Assembly: GCA_963971575.1 (NCBI GenBank)
Contig: OZ020620.1
Coordinates: 34,487,992 to 34,551,991, forward strand
DNA from: Liopterus haemorrhoidalis
Taxonomy: Eukaryota > Arthropoda > Insecta > Coleoptera > Dytiscidae
Reading direction: 5' to 3'
DNA length: 64,000 nucleotides
The position numbers were made by a program, and so were the translations under genes. The notes below the pieces were generated by a model, which worked only from the letters and a program-made list of their open reading frames with translations, was not told the DNA's origin and did no database searches. Shown one piece after another: positions 53,557-64,000 of the stretch. The first letter of the stretch is position 1. Each line of letters opens with the position of its first letter.

Positions 53557-54498
53557 TCTGTCTCAATTTGTAATACGAAACTAAGAGGAAAATTTCATTT
53601 TTTATGTTGTCTATTTAAAATATCATGTTAGGGTGGTACTGCTGAAATGGCACCTTTCAAAACATTGACAATTCATATTTGACATTAAATTATATGTCAA
53701 TTTATTTTTTTAACTGAAAAGTATTTTTATACAACCAAAATAAGAACATAACATCAGAAAATATGTATAAGAGACAACAATTAGATAAATATACAAAAAA
53801 ACACATATATAACGCTTATGGAAAACTTTTAGAAAAAAATGGAACAAAATTAAAAAGAAGCGAAATTATAGACCTTGTGGCAGATATTTTTTCAATAAAT
53901 CTTAGTGTCCTTTTTGTTGTAAAATATAAAATAATTTACCCATTTCAATTTCTTTAGATTTCTGAAGGAGCAGTAAGAAAAAATTCAAATGAAGGTGCAG
54001 AAAATTTAAAACCGACGAACATGGGAAGAGGTAATAATTAATAATAAGAAAACAGATAGAACCACAGACTACATGTTTCGGAAAGATTTGCAGAGAAAAA
54101 TTTGGGATTTACATTCAAAAAATGAATATTTTTGTTTAAATATGTTATTAAATTTTGCAAAACAAGAATGAGATTTTAAGGGCAGCACAATAAAATGATA
54201 AATTATTATTATCTAATATGTATTTTTGTTTTTTGCATTTTATCACGATATTTCATTGATAATCGTAATATTTTTTTACTATTATTCGAGTAATAATCGA
54301 AAGTTTGATGAAATAAATATTAATATATACATTTAAAATATTTGACATGTCAATTTAGTAATAACCTCAATATGATGAAACTTAACCATACTTTTAAAAG
54401 CCAGATTTACAAGTTCACATGATTTTACAAAAGTCTATTTACACCACAATAGTCACTAAAATAACCAGATCTAGTTACGTATTACAAATTGAGACAGA
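53557..54498 (+). mobile_element. TTA-flanked DNA transposon, 942 bp, decayed gene
   Basis: Perfect 21-bp inverted ends starting TCTGTCTCAATTTGTAAT, flanked by TTA at 53554-53556 and 54499-54501. Coding traces on the plus strand: QQLDKYTKKHIYNAYGKLLE and KRSEIIDLVADIFSIN (53763-53900); after a possible intron (GTAAAATA to TTTCTTTAG) ISEGAVRK; then in another frame DYMFRKDLQRKIWDLHSKNE (about 54065-54130). These look like the N-terminal DNA-binding part of an insect transposon protein without its catalytic domain. TTA suggests PIF/Harbinger; the protein traces do not settle it. Confidence 0.8.
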
Positions 54499-54499
54499 T

Positions 54500-55830
54500 T
54501 ATACATTTTTGCATGCGTTCAAACCAATTCCCGAAACATTTTTTCCACTCTGAAGTTGGTATCTCAAAAATATGGTTTTCGAAGGCTTTAACAACTTGAG
54601 GTGATGAAAATTGCTGTCCACGCATTTTTTGTTTGACATTGGGGGACAAAAAAAAGTCTTTAGGGGATAAATCAGGTAAATACGGGCAATGAGACATTAA
54701 ATCGATGTTTTTCTCCTTCAAATAATCAATTGTTTGACGTGCTGTGTGAGAGCTTGCGTTGTCATGATGATGTTTTTGGTTGTTTTTTTCCTGACTTTGT
54801 CGATGACTTCTGGCAAAACAAATTGTTGTATACCATTCAGCACTGTTCTCCGATCCTCTAAAGTAATGGTTCCCAACCTTTTTTGTGGTGAGCACCCCTT
54901 TGAATGTGAAAATAAGCTCCCGCACCCCCCATAAAAAATGTGTTAATTTATATGTCAAATTGATCAAAATAAAAAGTGAAGAGCCAAAAAAAAAAGGAAA
55001 TCGCATGAATATTTCTTTAAAATTGATCAAATTAATTGATGTAACATTCAGCGGTTCTTCACACGTCCCACGTCAAAATGAAGATTCGAGTGTTAAAAAA
55101 ATCTAGACTATTTAAAATTTAAATAAATTAGATTTTTTATATAAATTTTATAAATCTCTACAAATCGTCTCGCACCCATGGGGGTGCCGTCACCCCCGGT
55201 TGGGAACCACTGCTCTAAAGGAATGGTTGCGGCATGTCCAGTACAACCGAAGAAACAAGCGTTCTTGGAAGTGCTTCGTAAACGAACAACTTTTGTAGAT
55301 TTCGATTCATTTTGTTGGAAGACCCAAACAGTGGATTTTTGCTTAGTTTCTGGTAAATAAATCCAAGTTTCGTCACCTGTAACGATGTTGTATACGTATT
55401 TTGCAGTGCCTAGGTTGAATTTTTTAGCATTCCCTTACACCAATCAACGCATTTTTTGAGTTTCAGTCAAATTATGCAGAATCCATTGGGAACAGATCTT
55501 TTTCACGGCTAAATGTTCATACAAAATCGAATGTATTGCAGTCTGCGATATGCCAAAGGATGGCTTCTATCTCATGGTAAGTCACATGCCGATCTTCTTC
55601 AATTATTTTGCGCACAACATCGATGTTTTTTTGAATCACAACCGATTTTGGTTGACCCTCACGAGATTCATCAATGACGGACGCACAACCACGACGAAAT
55701 TCTGCAAATCAATTGTCTTTTCTGATGGTGCTTCATTACCAAAAGTTCAACAAAGCGAATCTATGCATTGTTGTTGAGTTAGGCATTTACTAAAATCGTA
55801 AAAAATCATCCAACGAGTAATATCCATTTT
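54500..55830 (-). pseudogene. DD34D mariner transposase with insertions
   Basis: Family ATG retained near 55826 (atggatattactcgt, then WMIFYDF). N-terminal region at 55800-55440 with several shifts. After the hAT MITE, HHDNASSHTARQTIDYLKEK holds the second Asp and PDLSPKDFFLSPNVKQKMRG the third, 34 residues apart. The C-terminus CFGNWFERMQKC runs into the TTA element at 54498, which supplies a false stop. Confidence 0.85.
54864..55212. mobile_element. hAT MITE, 349 bp, inside mariner
   Basis: Ends TAATGGTTCCCAACCTTTTT (left) and CAGTGGTTCCCAACCGGGGG (right, reversed), flanked by perfect 8-bp duplications CTCTAAAG at 54856-54863 and 55213-55220. Non-coding. Confidence 0.9.
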
Positions 55831-56002
55831 TTCACAAAATTGTTTTTGTTTAAACGCTCACTGTCAGCAACCTACTTGGTCAATTTATAAGCTGCCAGTG
55901 TTTTAACAATAACAAATATCAAATTTAACGAATATAGGAATGAAACATTTCAATATTGCTATCTAGTGGTCGTTTGTAAAAATATAAAAGGTAACCCTCG
56001 TA

Positions 56003-56640
56003 AACCAACTTAATAATTGATTCTAAATATAGTCGGTCAATGTGGTATCGTTAATAGCAGGATAAATTTTGAATAATTCTCCGATTTAGTAAATGTCATT
56101 ATGAAACTATCAATTAGTTCGGTATTATGTTTTAATAAGCGAGTGTTGCATTTATGCATCAGTCGAGGTGCACGATCGGTCCGGAGTTGTGAGTCCGGGT
56201 GTTCCGGTCACCGGACCAAATAATTTCATTATCTATTCATAGCGAGCTGACCGTATACAGTCAGTTCACCGTTCACCGTCATTTCAACAGCATTGCCTTT
56301 TTATATGTTTACTCCTACGTGTTTACGTTACGTTATATTTACTTGTTTGCTTACTTTGTTGTTAGCTGCTCCGAGAAAATATGGATAACTTCATGGAAAT
56401 TGCTAACCTCAATGAAAATTTACCTTCAACACAATGTTTTCCAGATTAACCAAACGTTACAGTTAATTTCAAATTGCATTATGTATGAAGAGTACGGCTA
56501 TAAACACTTTTAACGGCAACTAAACGTACACTTACCGATCATTCTAAAATGTGCCCTGAATACTTCAACCCAAAATTCTTTCATTTCATCATCTAATAGA
56601 GCTAATGTGGATGACCAGTTTACAAGTGTGAAATGGACGT
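56003..56640. other. Intergenic, no gene seen
   Basis: No feature assigned. A short GC-rich palindromic piece ccggtcaccgg lies near 56201-56215. Confidence 0.4.
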
Positions 56641-56644
56641 AACA

Positions 56645-56945
56645 GAAGCAGAGAGTAAGAGAAACGGGTAATTATAGTAGAAGGACTGAGAAGGAGGGAT
56701 AGGGAGGCACAGGAACAGGAAACAACAGACAAAATAGACAAACTGCGGAGTGTGAAAAGATGTAAAGAGATAAGAGTGATTAGAATACCGAGATACTTGA
56801 AGGGGAAAAGAGGAAGATCAAGGGGTAGAGTCAAGATAGCGAGGTTAAAATGCGGAAAAACAAAAGATACTGGGCAAAGCCACAGGACAGGCTCTGTAGA
56901 ATGTGCAAAGAAGAAGAGGACACCTTGGGGCATTTAGCGAAATTC
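56645..56945 (+). pseudogene. LINE ORF C-terminal fragment
   Basis: RCKEIRVIRIPRYLKGKRGR and SRGRVKIARLKCG in one frame, continuing after a shift as RYWAKPQDRLCRMCKEEEDT and LGHLAKF. The CRMCKEEEDTLGHL motif is the Cys/His C-terminal domain of several LINE clades. Truncated on both sides. Confidence 0.65.
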
Positions 56946-57004
56946 ACAATTCCAAAAAAATTTTTTCTTTTAAATTTAGAAATTTTGACCAAAAATTTTA
57001 AGGC

Positions 57005-57420
57005 TCCTAAAATATAGTTTTTAGCTAATTTTAGGATGAGGATTATTAAAAAAATATTTAAAAAATCATTCTTGCCTAGTTTTTGGGTTAGACGTGATTT
57101 GGGTCAGTTTTTTGCCTATAATTCCAAAACTTTTGCCCAAACTTTATAATGGACCAAAATTTTATTGATCTATGATCAAAAATACATATTTATACCAATT
57201 TTCAATAAAATCGAAGTCAAAACTGTTTTGCTTAAAAATGAATTTTTAATGTGTAATAACGAATGTTTCGATTTTTGGTCATTTTCAAGGGTTTTGAATT
57301 ACTGCCTGTAGAAAATTTAATAATTGGTTTATTAATTCCCAAATTTTTTTTTAGACTAAACAATGCAGGTGAGTTTTGAAAATCCAAACCGCAGATTTCT
57401 ATCCCTAACCATTATTTAGT
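57005..57420. repeat. Dispersed repeat, second copy of 30691-31108
   Basis: Same blocks in the same order as 30691-31108 (aggatgaggattat, aaaaatacatatttatacca, ggttttgaattactgcc, aaaccgcagatttctat). Confidence 0.6.
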
Positions 57421-57659
57421 TAGAATTTATTAAAATTTTCAAAAAAATATGTAAAAAAACGAAATATTTCAAAAAAAATTTGTATTTTCAAAATTTGGTT
57501 ACAAGTCAATTAGAACCTCAAGATTTCAAAAATTTCAACCGCAGGTCTTTATCGCATTTCGATTTTGAGATACATCCATCCGTAGATAAAAATTTCTTTA
57601 AATCATGCCGTATTAAAATTTATCATAATTTTAAAATACGCAAAACGAATATAGCCTCA

Positions 57660-58003
57660 AATTTTTTCTAGACTAAATAAACTATGAGAAATCCAAAAAT
57701 TCTAACCGCAAGTCGTTTTTTCTAACCGTTTTTGAGTTCTGACAATTTTCACAAATAATGTAAATTATGTCATTTAAATAAAATGTCATAATCTCAAAAG
57801 GAATTAAACTATTAAAGCCCCAATTTTTTTTCTAGACTAAATAAATTACGAAGAATTCAAAAATTTGAACTATAGGTCGCTATCTCTAACCATTTTTGAG
57901 TTGTGATTTTTTTTATTTCACAATTTTCACAAATAATGTAAATTATGCCATTAATAATATTGTCATAATCTCAAAATGCATTAAATGATTAAAGCCCCGA
58001 ATT
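57660..58003. repeat. Tandem duplication, unit about 165 bp
   Basis: ttctagactaaataaa starts units at about 57667 and 57832; both contain caattttcacaaataatgta and ataatctcaaaa. A looser copy is seen at 57340-57420, linking this array to the preceding repeat. Confidence 0.7.
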
Positions 58004-58128
58004 TAGGTGTAGGAAGAAATAAGACAGCCGGACAAAATAAAGGGCCATTGACGTGCACGGCGCTGGGGAGAGCGCATTAAAGTTGCGGCGTTTATCAACG
58101 TCACTAACATCGCGCTAACAATTTCATC

Positions 58129-58290
58129 CAGTGGTGTAATTTAATTTTTTGGGCCCTCCCGCAGTATTTTCTCTGGGCTTCTTACTAGATCCTCTAAGTA
58201 GACAAAAAAAAAGTTTATTTCGAGGTTCGATAGGCCCCTAAATGATGTGCTCCTCTTCACAGTTGCGAGTGAAGTGGTCCTACGCCACTA
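58129..58290. mobile_element. hAT MITE, 162 bp
   Basis: Left end CAGTGGTGTAATTT and right end (reversed) TAGTGGCGTAGGAC, flanked by 8-bp duplications ATTTCATC (58121-58128) and ATTTCACC (58291-58298), one mismatch. Confidence 0.72.
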
Positions 58291-58298
58291 ATTTCACC

Positions 58299-59000
58299 GC
58301 GGAATCGTCGATGCTAGTATAAAAACGAATGAATTTAATCGAAATAAATTTCTTTGCTAAACATTGTTTGTTTAATACATATAAACGACTCTGCCACAAA
58401 AAGACACTGACGTATTCAAGTAAAGGATGTCCCCCGATACTACACTGCATGATTTTTTATTAGTATTTAGTTATTTATATGTATGCAATATATCGATTTC
58501 CGGATTTGTAATTCCGGATGCAACTCCGGGCAGATCTCAATTACCATGACAGTTAGAGAACGTAAAATTCCAGTTCTGTGAAATGTCAAGTGAAATTAGA
58601 TGGCAGCGCCATCGGTTCAGACGGAAAACTTATCAAGTGCATACTAAGTGCAACAATATGTATTATTAATATGAAGCAAGGAAACTCGGGTTTAAGGAGA
58701 AGTTTAGAGCACGCCAAGGAAACTAATATACTGACACTCGACAAAACAAAACTTTGAGATATTTGGAGAAAGCGGGAGTCACTGAGCAGACAAAGAGGCA
58801 GACATCAATACTGTAGAACAGTTTCAAATCTAGTTTCACTTTGGATCGCATACACCCTGGCTAAAGTAAATTGTACTTCACACAGGGTACAACAAAATGG
58901 AGAAAGCACGATTTTTGGGAGGCACCACGGTATTGAGAACTGACACGCTCGGATACGCAATCTGGTCGTCAAATATTGTACTAGGCGCTTTGGTACTGTT
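58299..59000. other. Intergenic, no gene seen
   Basis: Nothing assignable. Composition is less AT-rich than neighbouring parts. Confidence 0.4.
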
Positions 59001-59041
59001 TGAACATATTACATATGTTCTGGTGTAGAATTTTTGTTAGA

Positions 59042-59230
59042 ATGTCGATAGAAGTTGTGAAAAACTATAAAAGTAAAAAAAATTGTAGTGTTTTTGGCTG
59101 TCATTCAAGACAGGACAAAGATAGGCATCTTAGTTATTTTCTTTTCTTAAGAAAAATGGAGGGAAAGTTAATATTAAGTCCAGATTTGGTTATGGACAGG
59201 AGGAAGGCATGGGAATATATTTTGAGTTAA
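59042..59230 (+). pseudogene. Possible THAP-type zinc finger fragment
   Basis: The ATG at 59042 opens 62 codons. Residues 11-25 read SKKNCSVFGCHSRQDKD, then HLSYFLFLRK and RRKAW, resembling the start of a THAP domain (C-x-x-x-x-C, basic loop, then a Phe/Pro and RR..W region). The frame stops before the second Cys-His pair. THAP domains occur in P-element transposases and host DNA-binding proteins. The match is short; no intron or neighbouring exon supports it. Confidence 0.35.
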
Positions 59231-59310
59231 AAAGTAACTGATACTAGGGTCATTCCATGTCAAGTGGTCTAGGGCTCCCCGCGCGACCATTTCAGATTTA
59301 GCTGAAATTT

Positions 59311-61197
59311 TGTGTGGAGGACTCCCTATTGTTTGACCCCATACTGGAACCCGCGACAGTACGCCAGCGAGATTTCAACAACTTTGAGTCCCAATATCTC
59401 ATTCACAAGCTTTTCAAAATGCAAGAAATTTTGCCAACTTGTACAACTTTATGGGCTTTATTCAATGATATTAATTAAACTTTTTATATGTTGCACCCAA
59501 AAAGTGTAAAGTGGTTCAAAGTTGGCCAAAAATTTTACGGTTCAGAAAAAATGTAAAGTTTAGTTTTCTACAGCTATGGTTGTAGTTAAGCTACAGTCGT
59601 GATACTTTGCACATAGTGTCTCTGTATAACTCTCTTTTCAAATGTTTGGTTTTAACTTTCTAGTTACTCTTGTTAGCTTACAAATTTAGTGTAAAGTTTG
59701 CGATTTGTGTAAAGTAGCCAAAAATAGGGTATGTTCAAACCGATTTTGCTGAAAGGAGTCACCCAGAAACTTTTTGAAACCTACTCCATTAGAAAGAGCA
59801 TATTTTAGACCCCCTAAAAAAGTTGGATAGATGTTTCAACGCAGACATATAAGGCTCTAAAACCAGGTGTAAATCAGGGCGTCATTGCCACGGCGATGCT
59901 GTATGCTACAACATGCAATTCTCCTTTATCTTTCAAGAGGTCCCTACATAACGTTTTGACTATTTTTAGCATGATGTCTGTCGGTCTGTCTGTCCGTCCA
60001 TTCGTTCGTCTGTCTGTCTATCCGTCTGTCCGTCTGTCCGCCCGTCTGTCTGTCTGTGTACACGTGCAGAGCAAATTCGGCTAAAATGATTTTTATGAAA
60101 CTGCATATTTAAGCTTTTGACATCAATGGCACGAGTTGGTCAACTTTTGGTAAAAATCGGTCGACTAGAAATGGGAGTTTCCTCGTGTCGATTTTAAGAT
60201 TTTTGCGAATATTTAGCAACAGTAAATATTTCGAAAAAATTTATTTAACAAAAGTTGCTATAAATGCAATAACTAATAACTTTTATTTGAGACGTTTTTT
60301 TGATAAAACGAAAAAAATTAAAAAAAATTTGTAAAATTTTTCGAAATTTTTTCAAGTCACAATGTTTTCATACTTACATGTAACGTTTCCACGGTCATGA
60401 TAAATAATATCTCTGTTAGAAAATATTAGGCCAAGTTATTTCTACTCTTCTGATTAGAATGTACACAGCTGATAAGCTGCCAATGAGAATGAATCCGATT
60501 TATTTTGCAATTATAAACTATGGCACTTCGATGACAATTTTTGTCCAATAATGCACTCGGAAGCGGAGGAGGAATGTGCCACCGAAGTGTCACACTCATT
60601 TTGGAATCAAATTATATAATGATAATGTGCAACGGGCATATAAAGTTTAGGAGACTCTGAAAAATAACCTAGAAATAATATATGACAACCTATAACTGTT
60701 CATGCTAACAGATCTAACATTAATAAAGCGGAAAATTTGAAGAAAAAAAAAAAAAAAACTTCGGTTTGAAAATACCCTATTTTTGGCTACTTTACACAAA
60801 TCGCAAACTTTACACTAAATTTGTAAGCTAACAAGAGTAGCTAGAAAGTTAAAACCAAACATTTGAAAAGAGAGTTCTACAGAGACACTATGTGCAAAGT
60901 ATCACGACTGTAGCTTAACTACAGCCACAGCTGTAGAAAACTAAACTTTACATTTTTTCTGAACCGTAAAATTTTTGGCCAACTTTGAACCACTTTACAC
61001 TTTTTGGGTGCAACATATAAAAAGTTTAATTAATATCATTGAATAAAGCCCATAAAGTTGTACAAGTTGGCAAAATTTCGTGCATTTTGAAAAGCTTGTG
61101 AATGAGATTTTGGGAGTCAAAGTTGTTGAAATCTCGCTGGCGTACTGTCGCGGGTTCCAGTATGGGGTCAAACAAAGGGCTATAGCTCCACAAATAT
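59311..61197. mobile_element. Foldback, arms about 435 bp, enclosing an R1 copy
   Basis: Left arm about 59311-59745 and right arm about 60762-61197 are inverted repeats at high similarity (shared gaacccgcgacagtacgcca, gtgtaaagtggttcaaag, ttggttttaactttctag). No convincing target duplication was found. The 1-kb centre contains R1 (59936-60475). Paired open frames on the two arms are mirror images and not genes. Confidence 0.85.
59936..60475 (+). repeat. R1 family copy 9, 5' truncated
   Basis: Begins within the conserved block at gaggtccctacataacg, carries a TCTG/TCCG tract (59980-60058), and runs to gccaagttatttctactctt near the hairpin end, which is largely lost (only cacagctga remains). Confidence 0.78.
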
Positions 61198-61377
61198 TCC
61201 GCCGGCAAACCTAAAATTTATTCTACATATTAGTAAGAGTGCGAATATGTAAAAAGATTATTTCCGGCGCCGGTTTATCGGCACCTATAAGCGCATGTTT
61301 TTAACACTTCTTAATGCCGGTTAATGCACATGTAGAAGTATTTTACCGGCGCGGTTTGTTGAAATTTCTTTATTAAA
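61198..61377. other. Short unassigned stretch
   Basis: No feature recognised. Confidence 0.3.
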
Positions 61378-61612
61378 AAATTGATGTGAAATGTGAATTT
61401 GCACACATTGCAGGATTTCACAGATATATAATAAGTGAAGGCGGCATGGTGAGTATGTAGGACAAATTTTGCTTTGTAGTAATCATGGCAAAATGAACGA
61501 TATTTTTGAAATAATTTATTGTCTGTTAATCTAAGAGCTTTAAAAACAAATTTTATGTTAAAATATTTTTTTGTTAATTTTAATTCGAATACCTAATACC
61601 ATTATTTAGGTT
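61378..61612 (-). repeat. R2 family, hairpin-end fragment
   Basis: Contains the palindrome region gtgaatttgcacac (decayed), the adjacent gcaggatttcacagatatat motif and about 200 bp of body. It matches 28821-29045 closely, including the ataagtgaaggcggcatg segment, and stops at the ccattatttaggtt motif. Confidence 0.75.
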
Positions 61613-62572
61613 ACAATTTATCTGAATTGTATCCCAATTTTGTAACTGTTTTGAAAGTAATACTGACAATTCCAGTAACAGTTGCATCATGAGAGATCGT
61701 TTTCAAAACTGAAAATAATAAAAAATTATTTACGATCTTGTATAAGTCAGGAGCGATTCTCTTCATTGACAATTTTATGAATCGAGTCCGAGTTGGCAAG
61801 AAAACTAAATTATGACGAGATAATTAACAATTTTGTAATAAACCATGCCAGAAGGAATTAGTCATCATTACTGGTACGGCCTTCAAGGCCCTTGAAGGCC
61901 ATAGCCGTCTCAATCGCATTCCTCAATCCCATTTCTTCCGATTTTTAGTAACGAACAACAAAACAATAGTAAACATAAAATGGCGATCAAAGAACATCTA
62001 TGATGACGATTGCTCCTAGCGGTAATTTAACAAAATAAATATAAGTTAGGCAACTTGTTTGACTTCTGGGGACAAATCCTCTTTCGTCTCCACAGGGTCT
62101 TGGCTTCATAACAAACAATGTTAAGGTATAGAGCGTGCTGCGTCTATATTATATGACGTCAATGGGTAAAACTAATGCTTCGTTCAGAACCTACAAATTA
62201 TAAATTAGAATTAACGTGAAATTAGTACTTAACATAAAATTTCTACGTAGAAATTAAGCAGCATTCACAATAAAAATTAAGAAATTAAGCCACTGACAGA
62301 TATTTTTATCGATTTCTACTTTATCGATAGATATTTGGCAGCTGTTTACATTTGCTAATGAGTTTTTGAGTGTTTCATGGTTCTGAAAAGAGTTGAAATA
62401 GAGGAAAAATTTATATTTGTACACATAGAAAACACAAAGATGTGGATAGAAGCAAAAAAATATGGTCATAGAAATTTTTAGGTTGACAAGTGCTTACTGC
62501 GCATGCGTCAATTATAAATTAACGTAAGGGTTTGCAGTCTACAAACATCTAATTTTAATTTATAAGTATAAG
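61613..62572. other. Intergenic, no gene seen
   Basis: No coding region; gccttcaaggcccttgaagg near 61880-61900 is a short palindrome. Confidence 0.4.
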
Positions 62573-62914
62573 TGTCGATGGATCAGAGGAGTGGACTGTA
62601 AAAAACTCGTTCAAACTCAGGATACTTCAGCTTCAAGTAGAAAAAATTGTATTTTCAAGCTGGCCGAAATGTCTGTTGCTTAGTTTATAAATTCAAATTA
62701 CCGTGCTTGATTTGTGTACAGAGGTCGCAGAAATAGTAAGCTGTGCTTTTGTACACAAATTAATATGAGATTTTTAGTAGGCAGTGATTAACAACAGACA
62801 TATGAAGCGAGTATTGACAATATTTTCTGGATAAATAAATTTTTTCTACTTGAAGCTGAAGTATCCTGAGTTTGAACGAGTTTTTTACAGTCCACTCCTC
62901 TGATCCATCGACAT
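62573..62914. repeat. Inverted repeat, 76-bp arms, at the BEL junction
   Basis: 62573-62648 and 62839-62914 are perfect inverted copies (start tgtcgatggatcagaggagt, end cttcaagtagaaaaaatt), separated by 190 bp. The right arm lies exactly where the integrase reading leaves the family pattern. Either a small inverted-repeat insertion or a rearrangement. Confidence 0.85.
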
Positions 62915-64000
62915 TTGAAAAAGTGCGCTGGGGTCAGCGAATTCAAATCTGCAGGGTCGTCGCTTATACTTGTTAATGGTCGCGAGTTTAAACAAGCTTC
63001 AACGCGCGCAAGAACAGTCACAAATTCATCATAACGTAAATGGTTTTCTCCTATAACTTTGACAAGATGACTTTTCATACTTTTAACAGATGATTCCCAC
63101 AAACCCCCAAAATGAGGTGATCTAGGGGGTATAAAATGCCAAGTAATACCTTGTTTATTTAAATCATTTAAAATTACATTCTGATTTTCGTTGAGAAACT
63201 CATACACCTTTTTAATTTCGTTATTTGCACTAACGAAATTTGTGGCATTGTCAGAATACAAGTCTGAGGACATACCTCTGCGTGCAAAAAATCGTTTTAA
63301 CGCAGCTAGAAAACTATCAGTAGTAAGATCCGCTACCAACTCAAGGTGCACCGCTTTAGTCGAGAAGCAAACGAATACGCACACATATGATTTTAATAAT
63401 TTTGCTCCTCTAGTGGCCCTATCCTTTACCAAGAATGGTCCTGCAAAGTCCGTACCGCTAACTAAAAATGGACGGCTAGGAGTGACACGAGTACGAGGTA
63501 AATCACCCATCTTATAAAGTTGAAACCTAGGTCGTGCCTTAAAACAAGTTATGCAGTTTCTAGTAACTTGTTTGGCTAAAGTTTTCCCTCCTATTGGCCA
63601 AAAAATTTCTCTTACTGAATTAAGCAAAGTATGTGCACCACAGTGCAAAAGTGTTTTATGTTTTTGCATCATAATTAATAATGTTAATTTATGTTTATGA
63701 GGCAACAATAGGGGATATTTCTTAGTATATTCATAATTCGATTGTGACAACCTACCTCCCACACGAAGCAAACCGTCTTTATCTAAAAAAGGGCTTAAAG
63801 ATAATAAATTGCTCTTATTGAGGACTTGTCCGTGTTTTTTTAATTGTTTTGGATCTTCACAAAACGATTCAGATTGTACAATTAAAATTAATTTATTCAA
63901 CGCATTATTCAATTCGAATTGTGAAAGATTACCGGTACGTCGTGTTTTGTTTCTAGTATTATAAACAAACCTTAATATGAAAGCAAAACTAGCAATTAAT
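62788..64000 (-). pseudogene. BEL/Pao retrotransposon integrase, truncated
   Basis: C-terminal part of a BEL/Pao Pol polyprotein, open from the window edge (minus strand, about 400 codons). Order: end of the preceding region (NKTRRTGNLSQFEL), an integrase H2C2 zinc-binding domain (HCGAHTLLNS ... NCITCFKAR), then the catalytic core with D (SGTDFAGPF), D (YSDNATNFV) and E (GGLWESSVKSMK), and NSRPLTSISDDP. Family role: insertion of the cDNA into the host genome. After LTPAHFF the sequence switches into the inverted repeat at 62914, so the C-terminal domain and 3' LTR are absent. The upstream part lies beyond the window. Confidence 0.9.

Larger units (their letters stand above)
53456..56000 (-). 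mobile_element. Full-length mariner with two nested insertions
   Basis: Ends CGAGGGCTTCCTTTTAAGAT (left) and, reversed, CGAGGGTTACCTTTTATATT, flanked by TA (53454-53455, 56001-56002). It contains a TTA-flanked element (53557-54498) and a hAT MITE (54864-55212). Subtracting both with one target duplication each leaves 1243 bp, against 1247 bp for the unbroken relative at 20285-21531. Confidence 0.9.

Noticed and set aside
56199..56513. Plus-strand open frame of about 100 codons
   Set aside because: No recognisable motif, signal, or splice context; probably chance.

Overview
This is an AT-rich stretch of an arthropod genome, almost certainly an insect. The evidence is the density and type of transposable elements (mariner, DD41D Tc1/mariner, hAT, Helitron-like, BEL/Pao and Jockey/CR1-type LINE relics), together with one host-like exon that has a TATA box, an arthropod TCAGT initiator and a GT splice donor. 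I cannot name the species. There are no rRNA or functional tRNA genes, no operons and no CRISPR array. Nearly every long reading frame is transposon-derived and broken.

Layout. 1-9 kb: copies of two microsatellite-bearing repeat families (here R1 and R2), a TTA-flanked MITE, a full-length DD41D element (5520-6825), short tandem arrays and a TA-flanked MITE. 9-12 kb: a Helitron helicase relic, a tRNA-derived SINE with 9-bp target duplications, and the only convincing host gene piece, the first exon of a secreted coiled-coil protein (minus strand, 12000-11774). 12.3-13.9 kb: a satellite of about ten 160-bp units. 14-22 kb: R1 copies, a deleted mariner (15050-15881), three hAT elements, a full-length degenerate mariner (20285-21531), and an R1 copy with a LINE inserted. 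23.7-28.2 kb: a LINE tail with 15-bp target duplications split by a hAT, then a second DD41D copy. 28.8-35 kb: R2, R3, a 1.9-kb foldback and a hAT-like element. 35.6-39.9 kb: a LINE inside a LINE, then a third DD41D relic split by an R2 copy. 40-46.4 kb: a 68-bp minisatellite, mariner relics, R1, and a TTAA foldback nested in mariner. 47-51.3 kb: two hATs, one inside R2 and itself carrying R3. 51.4-56 kb: mariner deletion derivatives and a full-length mariner carrying two insertions. 56-64 kb: a LINE tail, a possible THAP fragment, a third foldback enclosing an R1 copy, and the integrase end of a BEL/Pao retrotransposon running off the right edge.

The main theme is nesting. Target-site duplications let many insertions be put in relative order. 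Three repeat families (R1, R2, R3) share an architecture resembling non-autonomous Helentrons: short inverted motifs near both ends (R1, R2), an internal (GTCT)n or GT-rich tract, and a palindrome next to one end. R2 also carries a tRNA-like segment with A-box and B-box motifs in all five of its major copies. Family assignments from short motifs are inference and are marked as such. Starts given for transposon genes follow ATG codons that match family N-termini.
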